Positions 22,777-34,462 of a DNA stretch of 64,000 nt are shown here, in pieces. Position 1 is the stretch's first letter; each line of letters opens with the position of its first letter. The DNA is from Haemaphysalis longicornis (taxonomy: Eukaryota; Arthropoda; Arachnida; Ixodida; Ixodidae). Location: NCBI GenBank assembly GCA_013339765.2, contig CM023457.1:59203355-59267354 (forward strand), read 5' to 3'. The notes beneath the pieces were generated by a model. It did no database searches, had not been told where the DNA came from, and saw only the letters and a program-made list of their open reading frames with translations. Both the position numbers and the translations under genes were made by a program.

Positions 22777-24193
22777 TAAGGTCCCTAAAATTACTAAGGT
22801 AGCGGCCAACTGCTCCCTCCTTCTCCGCTGCCCTCCCTCTTTTTTCTCTCCCCCTCACCCGCGGCGCCGCGGTCCCTTTAACTCCGCGGTGGGGCCGCCA
22901 TATTTGTGGCTTCCCAGAGCAGACGCCCCCTCGCAACGCTTCGGGCCGCTCGCTGCTGTTTTTCGTGCAGTTTTCTCTTGTTTTCGCGCCGCAATCGCTC
23001 TTTGGTAACATTAATAGTATTTCTAGAGCTCCGTTTTATCAACACGCCCTAAGTGAGGCTGTTTTGTTGTATAGTTTTGTGTAGAAGGGCATATTTGCGG
23101 GATGGATGCCGCTGGCGCATACGGACAGCGTGGTGTTTGTTTACGTGTGCGGCATGCTCAGGATAGTTCGTGAACGCGAAAGGATCGAACGTGGACGTTT
23201 CAAATTGCTCTGTACAGTAATTCCGCGCAAGTGCTGCACAGAGGCTTGCGCATGGTTCGAGGGTGACCTTGGTTCGCGGGCAGTTCGAGCGCTGCGCTGG
23301 CTTTTTTGCGTTCGCGTTTTTTGCGTTAGTTGTAAATCATTAGGCAGCGCACAGTATGCGTCCCGCATTAGCTACTGACATTCATGCCACCTTTATTCCG
23401 TGCACTTCCCGGGGTTTTGACGCTGTTGCAAATATGTGTCACCTTCACGTCGTTATAGGCTGCTGTCAGGGTCAAAGTTCTCGCGTCTCCTCGTTGGCCT
23501 CGCCCATGACAGCTGTACTTTTGGCAGTGCGTCCGTGGCATAGCAATGTTCGTGCGATTGGCGTTCACAATTACTTCGAATAAGGCCCTGTCAGGCATAT
23601 CTGGAAAAGGCTGGCACAAAGAACGCGCAGTTAAAGAATGCGCTCAGCTTACAATTAGCTGTAGTGCCCAGTTCTATAATAACTACCGTATTCCAAGGCC
23701 AGAAGCGCGCTAACAAGCACAATTGTGAATCCTTTTTATGCTGTACAGCTAATACTGATTCATGTGTGGGATTTGATAAATTACAGCTTGCTACAGCTGA
23801 GCTGGCCGTAACTGCACTGACCTTATTCGAGCAGCCGAAGGCACAAACAACTCGGCATCGCGAAGCTACATAAAGTGACGCCGACGCAGCACTTGTTTGA
23901 AACGAGCAGCTGACTCTTTGGTTGTTCTTTTTTATACGCTGGCGGCTTCGATAAGGCCTGCTCCGAGGCAGCTGAGCCTAAAATGACGAATTTAAATGGA
24001 CAGTGCGGGAAGAGAAGAAAAAACAAACAACGCGGGGACGAGGTACAACGTCACTGGCCATTGGCCAATGGCGGGCAGCGTTCGCCGGCGAAAAAAAAAA
24101 TGGCAAAAAACGAAGGAGGAAAGGAGCGCGGGCGAGGGCGAAAGGCGGCGAGATCTGAAGATGGCGCTACCTTAGTAATTTCAGGGACCTTAC
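22777..24193. mobile_element. DNA transposon with 28-bp inverted ends
   Basis: TAAGGTCCCTAAAATTACTA then AGGTAGC at 22777-22805 is matched in inverse by GCTACCTTAGTAATTTCAGG then GACCTTA at 24165-24193, with one mismatch. The interior of about 1.36 kb has no recognisable transposase. A flanking ATCCA-like motif on both sides may be an imperfect 8-9 bp target duplication, which would suggest a Mutator-like element (inference). Confidence 0.75.
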
Positions 24194-24522
24194 ATCCACG
24201 GACTGTTGTCCACTATTGCTGTGTTTTTCACCATACGTGCACCCCGCTTGTTTTTGTTACTGTAGAAAGTAATCGTTTCGTGAAACACGCTCAACAGACA
24301 GGGTCATGTAAGGATACGTCGCTGAAGCCAGTTGGCCAGTGTCGTGTAATACAACTTCAAAGTAGCGGACTGCTGTGCTGCTAAACCAAGCATAGTGCGC
24401 GCAGTACCAACAGCAGTGCGCATCGGTACTTCTATGCTTACAAATATTTTCTTAACTATCACTGTTTACCCCACCATTCTTACTGCTGTAAAATGAATGT
24501 GCATTACATTTAAGCACAAGTA

Positions 24523-26565
24523 CCGTATTTACACGATTGTAGGTCGACCCTTTTTTTCAACTTTGACAATTTAATGTTGGGGGGTCGACTGAGAATCGAA
24601 ATCAAACTTTGTGCCGCTTGTAACAGCCAGAGAAATGAGAAATCAGGGGTGCTACGAGCTGGGGAAAGCGTAACACCCTCGTTTCTATGGTTACGGTCAA
24701 GCGTAGCATTTACCATTGCATACATTCTGGCACAATAAAGGTGATGCCGACTTTGAAAGTTGGTGTTCCCGATCTGTGCCCTTTGTCCACCGTACCTAGA
24801 GCGACTAACCTTCCACCAGCGCGTTCGGAAGTGTACTGAACAAAGGATATGATTGTGCCTACGTCAGTGCTGTGCATTGATTCAAGGGATTCGGTAATAC
24901 TCATTTTGTTTACGAGAGACGAACGAAACGCTTCTTGAATGTGAGCAACGTACTCTCGAATCAAAGGAAATCACGAGCGGCCGCTTCCATCAGCCGCCAT
25001 GTTGTTTGTTTTGATGTCGCGTGGCTGTGGCCGCTGCCGGTAGCTTCGGTAGTTGTCATCTCGCAGCGAATGTGTTCACATGATTGGGAATAAAGTTTCC
25101 CGCTCAACCCACAGCGCATGGTTATTCTGTGTGCTTATACAAGAGCTTTTATTTTTTAACATCTACTACGCGCACCACGAGCGCACGGCTCCTGTGGGAG
25201 CATGGATCATTGATGGAAGAGCCCCCGCATGGGGAATATTTGTAGTTGATGGAAGTAGAGCACCGCACGGGCCTGATTTTAAGGCTCGAGCCCGGCCCGG
25301 GCCTGCTTTGTGAAGCCCGAGCCGACCCGGGCCCGTGACACCGAGCCCGGGCCCGGGCCAGGCCCGGTCATTTATTTTTCAGCCTAGGGAGGGCCCGCAT
25401 GTGTGTGACCAGGCCCGGTCTTAGACGCTGAAGAAAATTTGTTTATTATATTTGGACCAGTGTTTTCGTAGCGGGAAATCAGACGGAGCATCTAGTCTGT
25501 ACAAGCACGTCCTGAATTGAAACGCGAAAAATAAGGGTTTAAAACTGCAGGTAGTTTAGCTTACACCGTCTGCAGTTCACGCCACATCGGCGTAATAATA
25601 GCTCGTATTCTTAAACAAGAGGCACCATCACCTTTGATGACCAGACTCTTGGCAACTTCACGTGGTTGTCTCGCTCACAAGTAGGCATTGCTGAAATTTC
25701 TTGCTCCCCATTTGAATCTACGAGTACGTGCGTGCGTTGAAATATTTTCCCTGCAGTGGTTGTTAAGCGGTGGCGCTTCTCTGGCACGCGAGTTTGATTT
25801 CCAGCCAGGCAGCCTCATTTAGATTGGTTCGACATTGTAAAACACACGTACATAGACATAGGTGTACAGCTCCAGGGTGTCTTAATTCCTTCCCCGCTAG
25901 GCATTCCTTGTAACCGTATCCTTGATACGTTATACACCCAAATATAAAATCGTGTATGCAGTACATGAAATGTGATTAAAATTACAGTATAGTGACTATC
26001 AGCCCTAGCAAAACACGTTTTTAAAACAATGTGTACAACTAACATCAAGAAGTGCGTAAAAGTAAACTCAGAATATTCAATTTTATGCTCTTTTCTACAC
26101 TTCACATCGGAACTATTAATGGCCGGGGCTATGAATTCAAGCCTGAGCCCGGCCCCGGGCCCATGGCGTCGAGCCCGAGCCCGGCCCAGGCCCGCGGCAC
26201 TGAGCCCGCGGCACTGAGACCGGGCCCACCCCGGGCCCACCAATAATCGACTTCGGGTGGCCCGGCCCGGCCCGCAAGCCGGGTCGAGCCCGGGCTTTTG
26301 GGCCGGCCCGGGCCCGTGCAGTGGCTCTAGATGGAAGAGCTCTTTGTGATACGATTTTCTAGGCGGCAGCTTGTGTCACTGTGTTGTGCTGAATCGTCCT
26401 GTCTGTCATGAGTGCCCTCGGCCCGAAAACCCTCTCAGTGCTCGTTCACAGCAGCCTTCAAACGGGCTGCTTTCTGCGCTCACACTTTTTTTTTTTTGAG
26501 ATATGCAATTTAGGGGGGGGGGGTTCAACTTACATTCGAGTCCACTTACAATTGCGTAAATACGG
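24523..26565. mobile_element. TA element, CCGTATTT clan, with nested hAT
   Basis: The left end CCGTATTTACACGATTGTAG and the right end CTTACAATTGCGTAAATACGG are inverted and flanked by TA. It is 2.04 kb including a 1.07-kb insertion at 25256-26329. GGTCGACC and GGGGGGTCGACT blocks lie inside. No transposase is visible. Confidence 0.75.
25256..26329. mobile_element. hAT-type non-autonomous element with GGCCCGGG-rich ends
   Basis: The element starts TAGAGCACCGCACGGGCC and ends GGCCCGTGCAGTGGCTCTA, and is flanked by the perfect 8-bp duplication GATGGAAG (25248-25255 and 26330-26337). The TAGAG terminus and 8-bp target site fit the hAT superfamily. The subterminal 100-130 bp at each side is made of GGGCCCGGGC-type repeats. 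The middle has no transposase. Confidence 0.88.
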
Positions 26566-26639
26566 TAGCTCGCACGGCAAGCTTAAAAGCCCTGCCTAAT
26601 TTGCGTTTGCTTTTGACGGCCTCAGCCAATCACACAGCT

Positions 26640-26826
26640 GGGCATATATTTAATATCATAGGTTTTGTTGCGGGAAATGAGCTAGAGGGTCACATGGACA
26701 TTCCCTTTTTCCTCATTGTATAGCTTATTCGAGCGAAGCGTGCATTAAAAGTGGTGTCAGTATGGTTCTAACGAGACAATCTTTCCAATGAACCAAACTT
26801 GTGTTTTGTCTGCATGGCCCCTTTAA
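26640..26826. mobile_element. TTAA MITE family 1, right-end fragment
   Basis: GTTGCGGGAAATGAGCTAG through CTTGTGTTTTGTCTGCATGG and CCCCTTTAA matches the right part of the family-1 copy at 2236-2772. Its TTAA is also the left TTAA of the family-2 element that follows. Confidence 0.7.
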
Positions 26827-27593
26827 ATGAGGTCCCTGCAGCCCACTTTGAGCAGTGCAAATAAACTTGCGGGACGTTTGGATTACACTGCCAGGAATAC
26901 CTGAGCCAAATATTACACGTGCATGTGAAGCGGTGAGTGCGAAAATCGCTGTGAAAGACGCGCAAAAACCAACCGCGCTCCCTTCAATTTTCTTCATTAT
27001 GCCCCCGTCATGGTCTAAACGGACGTCATTGAGGCCATGGCTGTCCTATTGGCTGTCGCTGGTCAACTTGCGGCTTATTTCTCGCATTTCCTGTGACAAT
27101 CCGCCGTTGTCAGCGCTGTGTACCAACCTCTTCTATGCCTCAGCATGTACGCACAGTTTTGACGTTTGAGTGCGCGTGGAGTTTGAGTGACGAACTTAAT
27201 ACTCCCCTTTCCACCAGACCACTTGACAAAAAACGTTTATTGCTTCACAAATGCCCTACCAGCCTGAGCGTGCGTGTGCGAGCAGGCAGCCGTGCCTGCC
27301 TTTTTGTGGCACCAGACCGGAAATAGACCCCTCCTATGTTTCGGAGAAAAGGGGAAAACTTCCCGGCCTGTCATATATCGAAGGCCGCAAGAGGAGACGC
27401 CGCGAGCCGCCCCCCTCTCCAGTCTGCGGTCGAGCTGAGAGGGAACAAATTTTGCGCGATTCCTCACTGAGCGTAGTTTTGGTGATAGTGAACGGATTTT
27501 CATAATTTTTGCGGGGGGAGATTGCTGGGACAATAGACTTTACTTTAAAATACATCCCGAGTAGTTGATGGTAAGTGTTGCAGGGTCCCTTTA
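26823..27593. mobile_element. TTAA MITE, family 2, copy 2
   Basis: The left end is diverged (TTAAATGAGGTCCCTGCAG) and the right end is AGTGTTGCAGGGTCCCTTTA. The interior follows copy 1 closely, for example GATTACACTGCCAGGAATAC and GGGACAATAGACTTTA. It is non-coding. Confidence 0.88.
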
Positions 27594-27644
27594 CAGCTTG
27601 CATAGAGCCATCAAGCGAATTTTTAACTGCTGTTTTGCCACCAG

Positions 27645-27715
27645 ATGACCGCAGATGAAGTGAAGTAGATGACAATGCGATGACCGCAGATGAAGTGCAG
27701 TAGATGACAATGCGC
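27645..27715 (+). repeat. Tandem duplication, 35-bp unit
   Basis: GATGACCGCAGATGAAGTG followed by AGTAGATGACAATGC occurs twice in succession with one mismatch. Confidence 0.85.
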
Positions 27716-27989
27716 AAGTGACAACGGGTCTCGCTGACTCTTGCTTCGAATGCATACAAAACGCTTGCATGGTTGCACACACTGGGCTCCTTTGGCACAA
27801 CAAATTTATTTAAGCACCGAAATACCATTGTTCGCCTAGGTCGTCGAGTGGCGAAGCACGTTGTATAGTTAATTTTGCCACCAACAGATGGCGCCACTGC
27901 ACGGCAATCCAAAACAGTGGACCAATCGTAGGGCCACTTTTGATGCATGGGGCCTATGGGTAGTTTTGCAACTCCTATATCAAGCAACT

Positions 27990-28165
27990 CTGAGTTGGGA
28001 GACAATGGAGCAAACGCAATTATGCATGATTTTTCATCCCGCATAGCTACAGTGATAGTGAACAGATTTTTGTCCTTCTATCAGGATAAAGATTGCTGGG
28101 ACAATAGACTTTACCCCAAAACGCATTCCGTATAGCCGGTATGAAGTGTTGCACGGTCCCTTTAA
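27990..28165. mobile_element. TTAA MITE family 2, right-end fragment
   Basis: AATTATGCATGATTTTTCAT, GATTGCTGGGACAATAGACT and GTGTTGCACGGTCCCTTTAA match the right part of family 2. The left part is missing or highly diverged. Confidence 0.7.
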
Positions 28166-28565
28166 AAAGTTCCCTTTCTGTGGCTTATGCTCTCAAACAT
28201 ACTGTTATTGAACTGTGGGGCTGGGGCTGCACCGTTCCAGGGCACATCAGTGTTTTTCTTGCCAGCTGTTTCTGCATAAACGCTGTTCAGCTGCATGTTG
28301 TGCTAAGACAGAATGCCTCCCAGAGCTCCCGTTATCGATAATGCCTTCCGAATTTCGCTGAAAATGGCAGCACTAGTGCGCGAATTTGTCCTCATCACTA
28401 CGACGGTACTTCCCACACGGGACTGACATCTTGGATGGCAAATCGACTTATTAATTAGAACTTCCCAGCAAGCAGAAAGTAACAAATGCAAGACTTGCCG
28501 AAAGACAGTTGTCAAACCCCATGGTGGCCTAGTAGTCAAGTGAAGGAAAGGAAATGCACCATCCA

Positions 28566-29063
28566 ATTGATTGATGCTGAGGTTTAACGCGCTGAAGTTA
28601 CAAAGGCGATGAGGCGCACACCGTAGTGGAGGGCGCCGAATTAATTTTGACCACCTGGGGATCTTTAGCATGCGTCGAAATCTCGACACACCGGGATTTT
28701 CGCTTTTCGCCTCCAACAGAAAAGCGGCCGCCGTGGCCGGGAAGCCAACCATCCAACACCTTGTATGGGACTGCATAGGTCTCGTAGGGCCACGTGAGAC
28801 ACATCGGCCTGCCTGGGTACTCGCTTACGAGGACTGGATCCGTCCGAAGGGCCGCATCAAACAGACTTTATCCGCACTTTGGCGGTTCGTTCTGGACTCC
28901 TCAATGTTGGGACACTATTGAGGTCTTCATCTCCCCTCCCTTCTCTCCCCCATGTGGCCTTGAGCCATCCCTTTTAATAAATGTTCGTTGTTGTTGGCCG
29001 GGAATCGAACTCACTTACTTGGGCTCAGCAGCACAACGCTGTAGCCACAGAGCTAACGCAGCT
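28566..29063 (-). mobile_element. Ruka-like SINE split by a nested LINE tail
   Basis: The tail and body lie at 28566-28743 (TTTAACGCGCTGAAG, ACCACCTGGGGATCTTTAGC, CAGAAAAGCGGCCGCCG) and the tRNA-like head continues at 29005-29063 (TCGAACTCACTTACTTGGGC onward). The interruption at 28744-28994 is flanked by the duplicated TGGCCGGGAA. Confidence 0.85.
28744..28994 (+). mobile_element. 5'-truncated non-LTR retrotransposon tail
   Basis: The open frame ends HLVWDCIGLVGPRETHR, AWVLAYEDWIRPKGRIKQTL and SALWRFVLDSSMLGHY. The WDC plus the YEDW...RIKQTLSALWRFV end resembles the C-terminus of tick I/R1-like non-LTR polyproteins. It is followed by a short 3' UTR, an AATAAA and a TTGTTGTTG tail. TGGCCGGGAA at 28734-28743 and 28995-29004 is the 10-bp target duplication. 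The clade is inferred. Confidence 0.8.
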
Positions 29064-30183
29064 AGTCCATCGCCCAATTGCTCGAGTGCAATCCCAAGAG
29101 TTCCATACTTAGCTCCCAATGCGCCCAGCTGGCATGGCATTTCCTTAGAGAAAACACTGGCGAAGCTTCCACTAAGTCACGCAAGGCTTGAACCACAGCA
29201 AAGCTGGAGGATTTATTTCTTTGTGAGCACTGATGGACACAGTCCCATGCAATGCATCAGGTTTGAAATTGTTTTTTACATGTTCGCCCATCGCCTTTCA
29301 CTGTGGTATTAGTACGGTAGTCATCGTCATATGCATCTATATCGTCGTCTTCCTCATGCATGACTGGCAGGCCTGGATCGCTTGGTCTGCAGGCTTTCAC
29401 GTGTCTCCCAAAGTGGAACACGTCAGCACGCGCTAGAACCAGCGGAAACCGGCTTTGCGAACCGGGCGTCTGTAGCGCGAGCTGTCTTGTGCTCCCCCCT
29501 TTGAGGCGCACACACACGTGAACTGTTTTCTAGGTGTTTTTCTGTGAGCACCATTCGCAAGCCTGGACGAGGCCGGGTGCTCCTTGTAGAACACATGCTT
29601 ATGTGTGAGGTAAAAGGTGGGAGTAACTATGAACCAATGTTTTTTTTTTTTTTTTTTTTATGACGTTGCACATATTACGGCCAGCAACAACAGTTCCGCT
29701 GTTATAAACTCTGAATTGCCGGATACTTTTTTTTTTGCTAGCAAAGCTGCTCAGGACCGCTCTTCATAAGCGTTAAGCAATGAATCCTCTTCCTTTGTAA
29801 CATATTGGCACCGGCAAGAGCCAATTCTATCTTCCGTTTTTCCGAAAACACGTGAAAACAGGACGACAGCACTCAACGATCCAAGCTTGTCCTCAGGAGT
29901 TAAAGGGATTAATGTGCTCTGTGCAACGAGCGCACTCTGAGCCCTCGAAAGAAAGGAGCGCAAGTATATACCCTGATGTGGAGCACCAACAAAATGCACA
30001 CTGCCCAATTAAAGGCTACATAAAGATGAGACAAGAAGTAAGGGGTGGGCAGAAAACTCGAGGCAGGAAAAGAGTAGGCCAGGATGACAGAGGATAACCA
30101 GTAGGCTAGAGGAATATGAAAAAGGCCATTTTTGTTTTGCACTGACAATGGTGAAGGGCGGAAGAGCCAGAAGAGGCACTCAC
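29064..30183. other. Intron, no recognised feature
   Basis: This lies between TDG exons 5 and 6. It holds a poly-T run at 29639-29660 and nothing else I can support. Confidence 0.4.
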
Positions 30184-30361
30184 GATGACAATGTCCAAGT
30201 TGGGGATGAGGTGGTCGGGCAGCGTGCGCTTGGCGACCTCTTCCTCGGGCATTCCCTCGAAGCGGTCAATCTTCTTGCGCTGCTTGAAGCTGTCCGTCAG
30301 CTTCTCCTGCTTCAGGGGCCGCCCCACACGACCACCCTCGCCCATGTCCACGTACTCCAGC
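30184..30361 (-). CDS. TDG: TDG exon 5: PIP-degron-like motif and start of catalytic core
   Basis: The acceptor CCTGCAG precedes 30361 and the donor is GTCATC then GTGAGT. It encodes LEYVDMGEGGRVGRPLK, QEKLTDSFKQRKKIDRFEG, MPEEEVAKRTLPDHL and IPNLDIVI. QEKLTDSF followed by basic residues aligns with the PCNA-interacting degron of human TDG (Q-x-x-I/L-T-D-x-F with K/R at +4), which recruits CRL4-Cdt2 for S-phase destruction. The TLPD and NLDIVI segments begin the uracil-DNA glycosylase fold. The length is 178 nt, completing the Gly codon shared with exon 4. Function is by family. Confidence 0.95.
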
Positions 30362-31665
30362 CTGCAGGTTTTTTTTGCGCTTTCATAAGGGTTCTTTTTT
30401 GAAGAGTAACCTCCTTTTGTTACCGACTACTCTGCACAAGCTTCAGGAATGTCCCCGTGTTAAGGTGCCTTTTAAGAGACTTGCTTGTTTTTTCCCTCCA
30501 AAAAATAGGAAAAAAGCCGCAGTAACAACTACGGCAATCAACAACAACACTGCCACTGCAAGTTTCATGTTTCGATGAATAGGAATGTTCTCTGTGCAAC
30601 CTTGACGCCCGCACATCCGAATGACTGGTTCACACCTTAAAGGGAACCCCTTAAGATAACTTACAACAAAGTTTCTTTGCTGCACATGCTGCAATACATT
30701 TATAATGTAGTTTTTAACTCAAACAGCATTAGGTAGGCTGTGCCTGCCAGCATAAGTGGATGACGGCAACCGTGAAGACGAAGCTAAACACAACTTGCTC
30801 CCTCCTGTGGGCAAGAGTGAAAACATACTTAAAACGTGCTTTAAATGAAAGCAGTGTATCAGAAATAGAAATACTTTGCTAATACACTAGGTTGTATTTC
30901 TGTGCCAATATGGGTTAATCAGCAATCAGTATTTTTGCAGATAGAGGGATCTGCTTGCAGAAACGTCTGGGTAGAAAAATGCAAAATACTCAAATGCAAA
31001 ATACATGGGTAAACAGTAACTTAGATATATGGACGGTACAGTGCAATCTTCATGCAAATTTTCAACCTCGAACGAGTGTTCTATTGGAAAATGAAAACTT
31101 TGCATAGGCAGTCAGATATGACTGTTAGCTGTGCTGTGTTGCGAAGACAGTGTCGCTCAAACTGAACTGAAAATGTCCAAAAAGTCAATAATAATACAGT
31201 CCATACAAATATATGTGGCAGCCGGTTTTTAGTACGCACTAACAACATTCGAAATGGCTATGTCGTCCTGAAGTCATGCGACAAGCTTACGGTTGTGATG
31301 CCAAAGTCCAAAAAATTCCAACAATATCTGAAACCAGATTAAAGTTGTTTCCCCTAATTCAAGAAAGCAACCCTTGTAGGTCAACGGGACACACGTATAC
31401 CAACGACTTTTCAGGGTGTATTTTTAACTACATAAAATGCATCCTTTCATGAGTGGTAAAGAGCATATGCTAGACAATTTTAAAATTCAGTTGTTACTGT
31501 CCTTTTAAACAACTGGCGTCACATTATTAGCCAAAAGCGCACGCGTGCGTGATCCCTGGAAAGCTGAACATCTGTATGACCTTTAATGCTAAATAAATCA
31601 TAACACTGAAAAAAAAAAAAAAAAAAGCTGTGGTACACAACAATAAAAGAGGCATGCCAACTGAC
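30362..31665. other. Intron between exons 4 and 5, no recognised feature
   Basis: The sequence is AT-rich with a poly-A run at about 31609-31626 beside exon 4. No repeat ends or coding similarity were found. Confidence 0.45.
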
Positions 31666-31763
31666 CCTTCGGTGATGGGATACTTCCGGGGTCGACCGCG
31701 TTTTCGGATCACCGGAACCGGTTGACCAGGCTCCAGACCAAGCCCCAACTCCTGGTCCTCGAC
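31666..31763 (-). CDS. TDG: TDG exon 4: AT-hook-like KRGRPRK segment
   Basis: The acceptor TTTTGGCAG precedes 31763 and the donor is GAAGG then GTCAGT at 31665-31660, phase 2. It encodes VEDQELGLGLEPGQPVPVIR followed by KRGRPRKYPITEG. The core GRP flanked by basic residues is the AT-hook pattern that binds the minor groove of AT-rich DNA. Human TDG has a lysine-rich N-terminal regulatory segment at the corresponding place, but this GRP form is not something I recall from it. Phase 2 joins perfectly to the first base of exon 5. Confidence 0.88.
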
Positions 31764-33077
31764 CTGCCAAAAGACGTCGCTCATGTCAACAGTTGAACAG
31801 TCGAACCAGATACGAATTACAATTTTTCCGCATGTTTATTTCGCGAGTATGTACAGACCAGCTTTGGAAAGATCTTTTTACAAATGACTGCTGCCACTTT
31901 TTATCATGATGGCTGGCCCCAACACGTTGCGTAGATACAATTTTGTCACACAGTGAAAAAAGAACTAAGGTTCTCGTTGAAATTAACGTTCATTGGTACG
32001 AACTTGCGCTCTGCAAAGAACTCAAAGAAAACACAAGCGGCGCAGAAGCGGTTAACAACGTGACATGCACTATCGAGTGTCGGTGAATCGCGTGCCGCGG
32101 CATCCACCGTGCAATCATTTATCTCACCATTACTCTTTCCTGAATAATTCAGTTAGATCGAAACACGTGACGACAGGGTGAAATCCTCTCCCTATGAAAC
32201 CAGACTGCCTGGCACAACCCACAGCAAAAAGAACAAACGGACGCTCAGCTCGAAAATAATAAGACAACCAGGAACGGCCTGGTGTTGGTAACAACACATC
32301 AACAGGACATGTTAATGGCAATGTTATCGTCGGCACACTAGTGTTTAAATTTTTAATGCTGTCCCACCTGATTCCCACACTATAAGGCAGCCGAATTTCC
32401 CAATCTAATGCGCTGAGACAAGTGATGTCTGCGTCATGCAACAACTCTAGCCTCGTTACGTTAGGGATACATCGATTCGTCTCGGTCAACTCTAACCTGC
32501 TTAAATCGTGCGTGAAATAAATTATAGGCTGCCAGTTGAGAATCACAAAAATGGTGGCAGTCCTATTACGTACACCTGACGCAAGTGAACTCTGCTGACT
32601 GCATGTTAACCAGTATTTGGATATTCGATTTTCCCACAAGGCAGCTGGCAGCAATTATGCACAAGAAAGACCTCTTTTTTTTTTTTTGTAATCTTTTTCC
32701 AATCAACTTTCAAAATTGTGTCGCCAAATATCTGATGTCTCCATTCATTCTGGAATGGAGACATCCAATTTCATTCTGGAATTGCTGGAATAGGCCAGCC
32801 ATTCCAGCAATGGCTGGGCCACATCACTTTTTATTTTTGATGATGCAACTACACTGTAACATTCCCATACGATAACCGGGGTGTTATACAAAGTAATAAA
32901 TAAGCTCACTAAATGAAAAAAGAAGAGAGAAAGGGCTACCTAAACTGCCTTAAAAAAAGGACAATTAAACAGGCACTGCGAATTGCAGCACTAGACATTT
33001 TACATAACGCTCGATCGGGCAAGAAAGCAGGTGAGCAAGGGACAAGCCAGCACTCTTTGCACTTTGAACTCGCACGA

Positions 33078-33235
33078 CATATGGGTTCAATTCAGCTGCA
33101 GTGGCCACTTTTCTGATGGAAGGGAAAGTGAAAACGCCCCCGTCTCGAGATTACGGCGCACGTTGAAGATCCCCAGGTGGCCAAAATTAATCCGGAGGCC
33201 TCCACTACTACTGCGTCTCATAACCGGGGTGTAGC
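33078..33235 (+). mobile_element. Ruka-like SINE, 5'-truncated
   Basis: From the B-box remnant GGGTTCAATTC it runs through CTTTTCTGATGGAAGGGAAA, GATCCCCAGGTGGCCAAAAT and TAATCCGGAGGCCTCCAC. The A-box half of the head is missing, and the 3' part is diverged. Confidence 0.75.
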
Positions 33236-33839
33236 CTCAGTGCATCAAAGCTCCCACAATCTAACGCATTCTCAGCCAATTCCCCCCCCCTGCACATGGC
33301 TACATGCCACATCGGAAGGTGTTAATTTTCAGGCAGAGTCTAAAGCGGCGACAAAAAGTGCGCCGTTGGGAACTGACTGGCCTTTAGGCCTTTGCTTTCC
33401 CATGAGGACTGGCCTTTTCCCGCTTTCCTGGCACATCTGTCTATTGTGGGCAACTTCTTTCAACCCCTACGCTCAAAAATCTGCAAAAAAAGCGGAGACT
33501 TCAATTTTTTAGAGTGGCCCTGGTACTTGCGAGCTCATACACGACTGGTGGAAACTCCGCGTGCACTTAGACAAGAACAGACATCAGGGAAGGAGGATCG
33601 GGGACTCTGTTATGCATACCGCGAAAGAAAACACTATTATTTAGGCACAGTCTGACCTTAACCCTGTCGCTCGTGAAATGCCATGCGTCTATATTTAGTA
33701 CAGCCTGCTACCACTGGGGAAAAACGCAGGGGCAGTGCACGATAAAAAGAATATGACTTCCCAAAGACAAGTTAAGCTGCTGTGAGTTGCCAATTATACG
33801 CTCCGCCGAATGCGAAAAAGAGGAACGAGTGTAACAAAA

Positions 33840-34462
33840 CGCTAGAAAAAGTTAAAGATAATAACTACCGCAGACAGGTTGTCACTGCTGACTTCAACCA
33901 CGAGAGAGAAATCGGGCGCAGAATAGGTATGGGCTGGGAAGCACTCAGCAAGCACTCCCAAAACAAATAGTAAAAAGTAAGCTACCTCTCTCACTCAAAA
34001 GAAAAATATACAACCAGTGTGTACTGCCTGTTATGACATTTTCGGAGCAGAAACTTGGCACCTTACTAAACAAATGGAAAGCAAACTTAGTTCGGTTCAA
34101 CGGGCCATGGAACGAATAATGATAGGAGTAACACCTAGGGACAGGAAGCGAGCTTCCTGGATCAGGGAACAAACTGGAGTTGACGATATCATAGTTCAAG
34201 CAAAGAAAAAGAAATTGACTTGGGCTGGCCATGTAGTGAGACGAACCGACAACCCGTGGACAATCAGGGTACTAACAGAGTGGATACCAAGAGATGGGTC
34301 TAGAAGAAGGGGAAGGCCAATAACACGATGGAGGGGTGAAGTACGGAACTTCGGGGGTAAACTGTGAACTCGAGTAGCGCAGGGCAGGAGCAGTTGGAGG
34401 TCAACAGGAAGGCCTTCGTCCTGCGGTGGACCTAAGTAGGCTGTTGATTGATGATGATGATG
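33840..34462 (+). pseudogene. RTE-type non-LTR reverse transcriptase, C-terminal remnant
   Basis: The frames read DFNHEREIGRRIGMGWEAL, then LPLSLKRKIYNQCVLPVMTF, then GAETWHLTKQMESKLSSVQR, AMERIMIGVTPRDRKRASWI, LTWAGHVVRRTDNPW and GRPITRWRGEVRNF. These are the segments after the RT palm in RTE-clade LINEs. Stops near 33970 and a frameshift near 34043 break it. The 3' end carries a TGATTGATGATGATGATG tail typical of RTE. It is 5'-truncated and dead. Confidence 0.85.

Noticed and set aside
32130..32654. 174-residue minus-strand open frame in the intron between TDG exons 3 and 4
   Set aside because: It is one of the longest frames outside repeats, but about one frame this long is expected by chance in 64 kb on six frames. 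No motif, splice context or family resemblance was seen.
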